A stretch of 64,000 nucleotides of DNA from Leptospira sp. (GTDB lineage: Bacteria; Spirochaetota; Leptospiria; Leptospirales; Leptospiraceae): NCBI GenBank assembly GCA_016742255.1, contig JACVCB010000012.1, positions 41,665-105,664 on the forward strand, read 5' to 3'. Below, in pieces: positions 62,714-64,000 of this stretch (position 1 is its first letter; each line of letters starts with the position of its first letter). The position numbers and the translations under genes were made by a program. Under the pieces are notes generated by a model. It worked only from the letters and a program-made list of their open reading frames with translations, searched no databases and was not told where the DNA came from.

Positions 62714-64000
62714 TGTTCTATTTGAGAATCGTTTTTACATAGCGTTCTATTTTTCTGTTGTCTGCCACATAACATTTATTATATATTCATTTAACCATTC
62801 AGACTCCATTTACCAAAAAACTCTCTGTGGTCCCGCTTGGATTTATGCCACCGAAGATGAGAAGGAACTCTCATTCGAGATGAGTTTTGGTAAAAATATG
62901 GGTGAATCAGGAGATTCTGAATCAAATGAAGATCCTGGTGAGGGCCAAGAAGAAGGGGAGGGCGAAGGCAAAGAAGGTTTTTCGAAAGGAAAATATAAGG
63001 GAAGCCAGTGGGAAGATTTAGTTCAAAATTTAGAAGGAACTTCAAACTTAAGAAAACAGTTCCGAAATGATTATGATCAAATCAATGAAAATTCAGGTGT
63101 TGCTGATTCTTATATCAAAAGGCATCGAGATTTTGAAGACATTATTGTTAAAGATGTTCTTCCTACTTTAAAAAATATCAGAGATCCATTTAAAGTAGAT
63201 ATTGATTCCGCAGAAGACAATTTATACTTACACAAAGAAAGAAACCGTATCATTGAAGAATTTCGTAAAGGTGAGGAATCTACATCACCAATTACAATGA
63301 AATTATCAAAAGAAGGGGAACTCCCTCCCAAATCTCCTTTATCAATGCCAAAAGTAGATCGAAACAAATACTTAGATCGAACATTAAAACAAAAAAAAGA
63401 AAAACAGTTGGATGAATTTATTTCAAGGTTTATGGGATATGATCCCAATAAAGGAGATTTGAATTTATTTGTAAGGGATTTGTATTACGAAAACTTACAA
63501 AGGTTAGCATATCCATTTAGTAACGATATGAGTTATTTTGCTATCGATTACTTCCAAGAAAATCTGAATAAAGAAGATTTTTTGAGACAAATGATGGCGG
63601 CTTTGTCAGCTCAATTAGGAACCAATACTGGAACTGAAATTTTATTTACGATTGAAAATATCTATTACATCCAAGGAAAAGCTCTCGAACAATACTTTCG
63701 AGTGAAAGATTATTTAAAAAACTCTTCACCCGAACAAAAACAGACTCTTAGGTATGAAACTCTCCGGCAGGTGGAAGCTAAGTATAAAAATCTTTTGAAA
63801 GAAAAAAAGATTCTAAATGTGATGGATGCCGAAGAAGCCTATGTGAAAAAAAGAATCGATATCCTCGATACTCTTCTCACTCATACTCCAAATTTTTACC
63901 GAACAAAGGATGGGATGTTTGAAAAAGCAAAAATTCTTTGGGAACATGGGCAATGGAAACAAGATTCCAAACTCCAATCGGACGCTCTGAAACTTTGGTA
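62694..64000 (+). CDS. Large membrane-anchored protein, incomplete at window end
   Basis: An open frame of at least 435 codons starts at ATG 62694, inside the lnt end (20-bp overlap), and runs off the window. It has one N-terminal hydrophobic segment (FYIAFYFSVVCHITFIIYSF), an acidic Gly/Glu-rich stretch (GEGQEEGEGEGKEG), then a long charged helical region with no domain I recognise. ATG 62880 is an alternative start but would drop the membrane segment. Such acidic stretches occur in partners of VWA systems; this is only a hint. Confidence 0.65.
   Translation, partial: MLKGIRNVLFENRFYIAFYFSVVCHITFIIYSFNHSDSIYQKTLCGPAWIYATEDEKELSFEMSFGKNMGESGDSESNEDPGEGQEEGEGEGKEGFSKGKYKGSQWEDLVQNLEGTSNLRKQFRNDYDQINENSGVADSYIKRHRDFEDIIVKDVLPTLKNIRDPFKVDIDSAEDNLYLHKERNRIIEEFRKGEESTSPITMKLSKEGELPPKSPLSMPKVDRNKYLDRTLKQKKEKQLDEFISRFMGYDPNKGDLNLFVRDLYYENLQRLAYPFSNDMSYFAIDYFQENLNKEDFLRQMMAALSAQLGTNTGTEILFTIENIYYIQGKALEQYFRVKDYLKNSSPEQKQTLRYETLRQVEAKYKNLLKEKKILNVMDAEEAYVKKRIDILDTLLTHTPNFYRTKDGMFEKAKILWEHGQWKQDSKLQSDALKLW

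Overview
The window looks like chromosomal DNA from a Leptospira species, probably of the saprophytic (L. biflexa-like) clade. The signs are an A+T-rich composition, dense coding on both strands, many lipoproteins with loose spirochaete-type lipoboxes, a giant SpiroCoCo-type coiled-coil protein, a DUF1577/PilZ protein of the kind I know only from Leptospira, and a caa3-type oxidase cluster. The clade is an inference; the genus is fairly secure. I see no rRNA, tRNA, insertion sequence, phage gene or CRISPR array, and no gene-free stretch longer than 300 bases.

Layout. 1-3.1 kb: copper resistance, with a divergent MerR/CueR-type regulator, a textbook 19-bp-spacer promoter, a His-rich exported protein, CopZ and CopA. 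3.2-9.9 kb: AraC regulator, ankyrin protein, PurT, an ABC-F protein overlapping an ABC exporter. 9.9-12.2 kb (minus): three lipoproteins (YHYH, MORN-like, SCO1). 12.3-15.9 kb: FKBP isomerase, small unknowns, DUF1577/PilZ protein, patatin. 15.9-20.7 kb (minus): two tandem paralogous repeat lipoproteins of about 770 residues. 20.8-23.2 kb: OmpA-like protein, thioesterase, QueG. 23.1-32.0 kb (minus): a long co-directional run of PlsC-like acyltransferase, GHKL ATPase, ferritin-like protein, SpiroCoCo coiled coil, a bacterial histone-fold protein, methionine aminopeptidase, a 43-residue exported Cys-rich peptide, a response regulator, ThiM and ThiE. 32.1-34.0 kb: methyltransferase-like membrane protein, unknown, 2OG dioxygenase-like protein. 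34.0-41.7 kb (minus): a seven-gene, mostly overlapping operon with a MoxR-like AAA+ ATPase, a metallopeptidase/VWA protein, three unknowns, a PaaK-like adenylating enzyme and a NadR-like bifunctional enzyme. 41.7-47.2 kb: TIGR01777 epimerase, cytochrome c lipoprotein, STAS protein, a citrate-synthase homologue lacking all three catalytic residues, and a 7TM/SpoIIE phosphatase. 47.2-50.6 kb (minus): two TPM proteins, CtaB and CtaA. 50.7-55.7 kb: a new 50-residue membrane protein, SCO, CoxB (with cytochrome c), CoxA, CoxC, CoxD and a terminator. 55.7-64 kb: a second SpoIIE phosphatase, methyltransferase, SPOR protein, CarD, PIN/TRAM protein, Lnt and an unfinished large membrane-anchored protein.

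Themes. Copper handling and terminal oxidase biogenesis recur: cop operon, two SCO proteins, and heme A synthesis divergent from cox. Signalling by partner switching is suggested by the STAS protein and two PP2C/SpoIIE phosphatases. The most unusual items are the histone gene locked between a giant coiled-coil gene and map, the catalytically dead-looking citrate synthase, and the MoxR/VWA-peptidase operon coupled to NAD-salvage and adenylation enzymes. Two short genes (24996-25127 and 50721-50873) and the true frames of the first and last partial genes were found by direct reading.
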